A stretch of 64,000 nt of DNA from Micavibrio_C sp964577255 (GTDB lineage: Bacteria; Pseudomonadota; Alphaproteobacteria; Micavibrionales; Micavibrionaceae). Positions 62,978 to 64,000 of this stretch are shown here, piece after piece. The translations under genes were made by a program, and so were the position numbers. Numbering within the stretch: the stretch's first letter is position 1; each line of letters opens with the position of its first letter. The notes under the pieces are model-generated. The model was not told the DNA's origin, made no database searches, and saw nothing but the letters and a program-made list of their open reading frames with translations. The stretch is from assembly GCA_964577255.1 (NCBI GenBank), contig CAZNYM010000005.1, positions 1 to 64,000 of the forward strand. The letters run 5' to 3'.

Positions 62978-63827
62978 AGGCGCTGCGTTCCTGCGTCTGT
63001 TCCGCCCGCGCGGCGGCGATGTGCTCGTTCGTCTCCTCGAGCACGCGCGCGAGCAGGGCCAGATCGCCCGGTTCGCTCAGGCGGTGATCGCCCGCGGGCG
63101 CCATAAAAACCTCCACGTCGCGGTTGCCGCCCTGTTCAAGAACGGCGCGTATTTTCAGGGCTTTTTGCCACGGCACGTCGGGATCCTTCATCCCCTGCAG
63201 CAGGCGCACCGGCACGCGGATATCAAGCGGCTTCTCCAGCATGATGTGGCGCTCGCCGTCGGTGATCAGGTCGTAGGTGAAAACGTAGGGCGCGGGATCG
63301 TAAGGTGTGGCGACGGTGATCCTGCCCTTGCTTTTAAGCTCCTCCCACTGCGCCTTGCTTAAGCGCGCGGGGCCGATCTCGCGGGTGAAGTCGGGCGCGG
63401 CGGCGATGCCGATGAGGCCCGCCACCGCCTCGGGCCGCTCCTGCGCCGCGCGCAGCGCCAGCCATCCGCCCATCGACGAGCCGATCAAAAGCGCCGGGCT
63501 GACCGCCAGCGTGTCGATGATCGCGAGGACATCTTCTAGCCATGTCGAGAGCGTGCAGGCGGCGAAGTCGCCTTCCGAATCGCCGTGCGCGCTGTAATCG
63601 AAACGGACGAAAGGCTGGCCCCGGCGGCGGCACCATTCTTCCACAAAAAGCGCCTTGGTGCCGTTACGGTCCGAACGGAAGCCGCCGAGAAAAATCACGG
63701 TAGGCTTGTTTTTTCCAAGACTATCAAGGTGATAGGCGTTATAGGCCAGCGCGGGCCGATCCGCCCGCCGGAGGAATTGCGGCGGTGGCAAAGCGGGGGA
63801 TTCTGTTGTTTCCTTTGTTCTTTTCAC
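62958..63827 (-). CDS. Alpha/beta hydrolase
   Basis: 289-aa hydrolase. I start it at GTG 63827, which has GGGGAG five bases upstream; the longer frame to 63986 would run over the next gene. Nucleophile S118 in GSSMGG; FLGGFRSDRNG carries the oxyanion loop; FVRFDYSAHGDSEG is a typical motif; the acid and histidine are in MKDPDVPW and GDHRLSEP. It resembles palmitoyl-thioesterase-like (ABHD10-type) proteins. Substrate unknown. Confidence 0.85.
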   Translation of the reverse strand: MKRTKETTESPALPPPQFLRRADRPALAYNAYHLDSLGKNKPTVIFLGGFRSDRNGTKALFVEEWCRRRGQPFVRFDYSAHGDSEGDFAACTLSTWLEDVLAIIDTLAVSPALLIGSSMGGWLALRAAQERPEAVAGLIGIAAAPDFTREIGPARLSKAQWEELKSKGRITVATPYDPAPYVFTYDLITDGERHIMLEKPLDIRVPVRLLQGMKDPDVPWQKALKIRAVLEQGGNRDVEVFMAPAGDHRLSEPGDLALLARVLEETNEHIAAARAEQTQERSASTSGYI

Positions 63828-63879
63828 GCGAACTCCCCTAATATGACTCACCGGAAACAGCGAAGGGCCAAAGCCAAAG

Positions 63880-64000
63880 ATGAGTGCCGCGCCAACCTTA
63901 CCCCAGGGCAAGCTTCCTGTCATCATGCAGGTCATTCCCGAACTGAGCGCCGGCGGCGCCGAACAGGGCTGCATCGATATCGCCATCGAGCTGGTGCGTT
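63880..64000 (+). CDS. Glycosyltransferase family 4-like, N-terminal fragment
   Basis: Only 40 codons are in the window. The fragment reads MSAAPTLPQG... then VIMQVIPELSAGGAEQGCIDIA, the glycine-rich N-terminal motif of GT4 glycosyltransferases such as those for lipopolysaccharide or capsule. Divergent from the hydrolase. Confidence 0.75.
   Translation, partial: MSAAPTLPQGKLPVIMQVIPELSAGGAEQGCIDIAIELVR

Overview
The window is about 64 kb of GC-rich, gene-dense DNA from one bacterial chromosome. A run of exactly 100 N shows that it is a scaffold. The gene content fits a Gram-negative alphaproteobacterium: an Rsm22-type methyltransferase, a GDYXXLXY/DUF2157 pair, an HU gene, a LapA-like type I secretion locus, an RND pump, and an IF-3 gene with an atypical ATC start. 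I cannot name the genus from sequence alone.

Layout. 1-168 is the 3' end of a porin, followed by a strong terminator. 388-1516 holds three small unknown genes of lower GC. 1792-8238 is a compact minus-strand operon: kamA-type lysine 2,3-aminomutase, three ATP-grasp ligases, one unknown protein, a GNAT acetyltransferase and a cysteine-rich YkgJ-like protein. This is the best candidate for an undescribed biosynthetic system. 8425-12885 has an M23 peptidase, an Smr protein, exported unknowns and a winged-helix regulator. 12782-16924 is an RND pump with its adaptor. 16970-27163 has yggS, terC, a SulP permease coupled to a lipoprotein serine protease, pirin, rlmN, an rsm22-like gene and HU. 27383-33977 contains ExoD, serA-serC, the DUF2157/GDYXXLXY pair and serB. 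34001-40563 has a solitary Clp-type AAA+ module, an antiporter-corA-aldehyde dehydrogenase operon with ATGA overlaps, an RsmC-like methylase and a HAD phosphatase.

40748-52672 is a complete type I secretion locus on the plus strand: a giant repetitive adhesin, interrupted by the assembly gap, then a TolC-like protein, an LssB/LapB-type ABC exporter and an HlyD-type adaptor. The adhesin has an N-terminal retention-like module with PAAG motifs, Ig-like/VCBS repeats, DUF4114, VWA and RTX repeats, which is a LapA-like order. 53229-56329 is translation and redox housekeeping (thrS, infC, trxA). 56498-61743 has unknown genes, an esterase-CPBP pair and a Fur-family regulator coupled to a catalase. 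The end holds a NUDIX hydrolase, tRNA-Ser(GGA), a small membrane protein, an alpha/beta hydrolase and the start of a glycosyltransferase.

Functional links. Serine biosynthesis is nearly complete here (serA, serC, serB). The type I locus encodes substrate and exporter together. The Fur-type regulator probably controls the catalase it overlaps. The kamA operon has a near-consensus promoter that overlaps a divergent promoter for the M23 peptidase.
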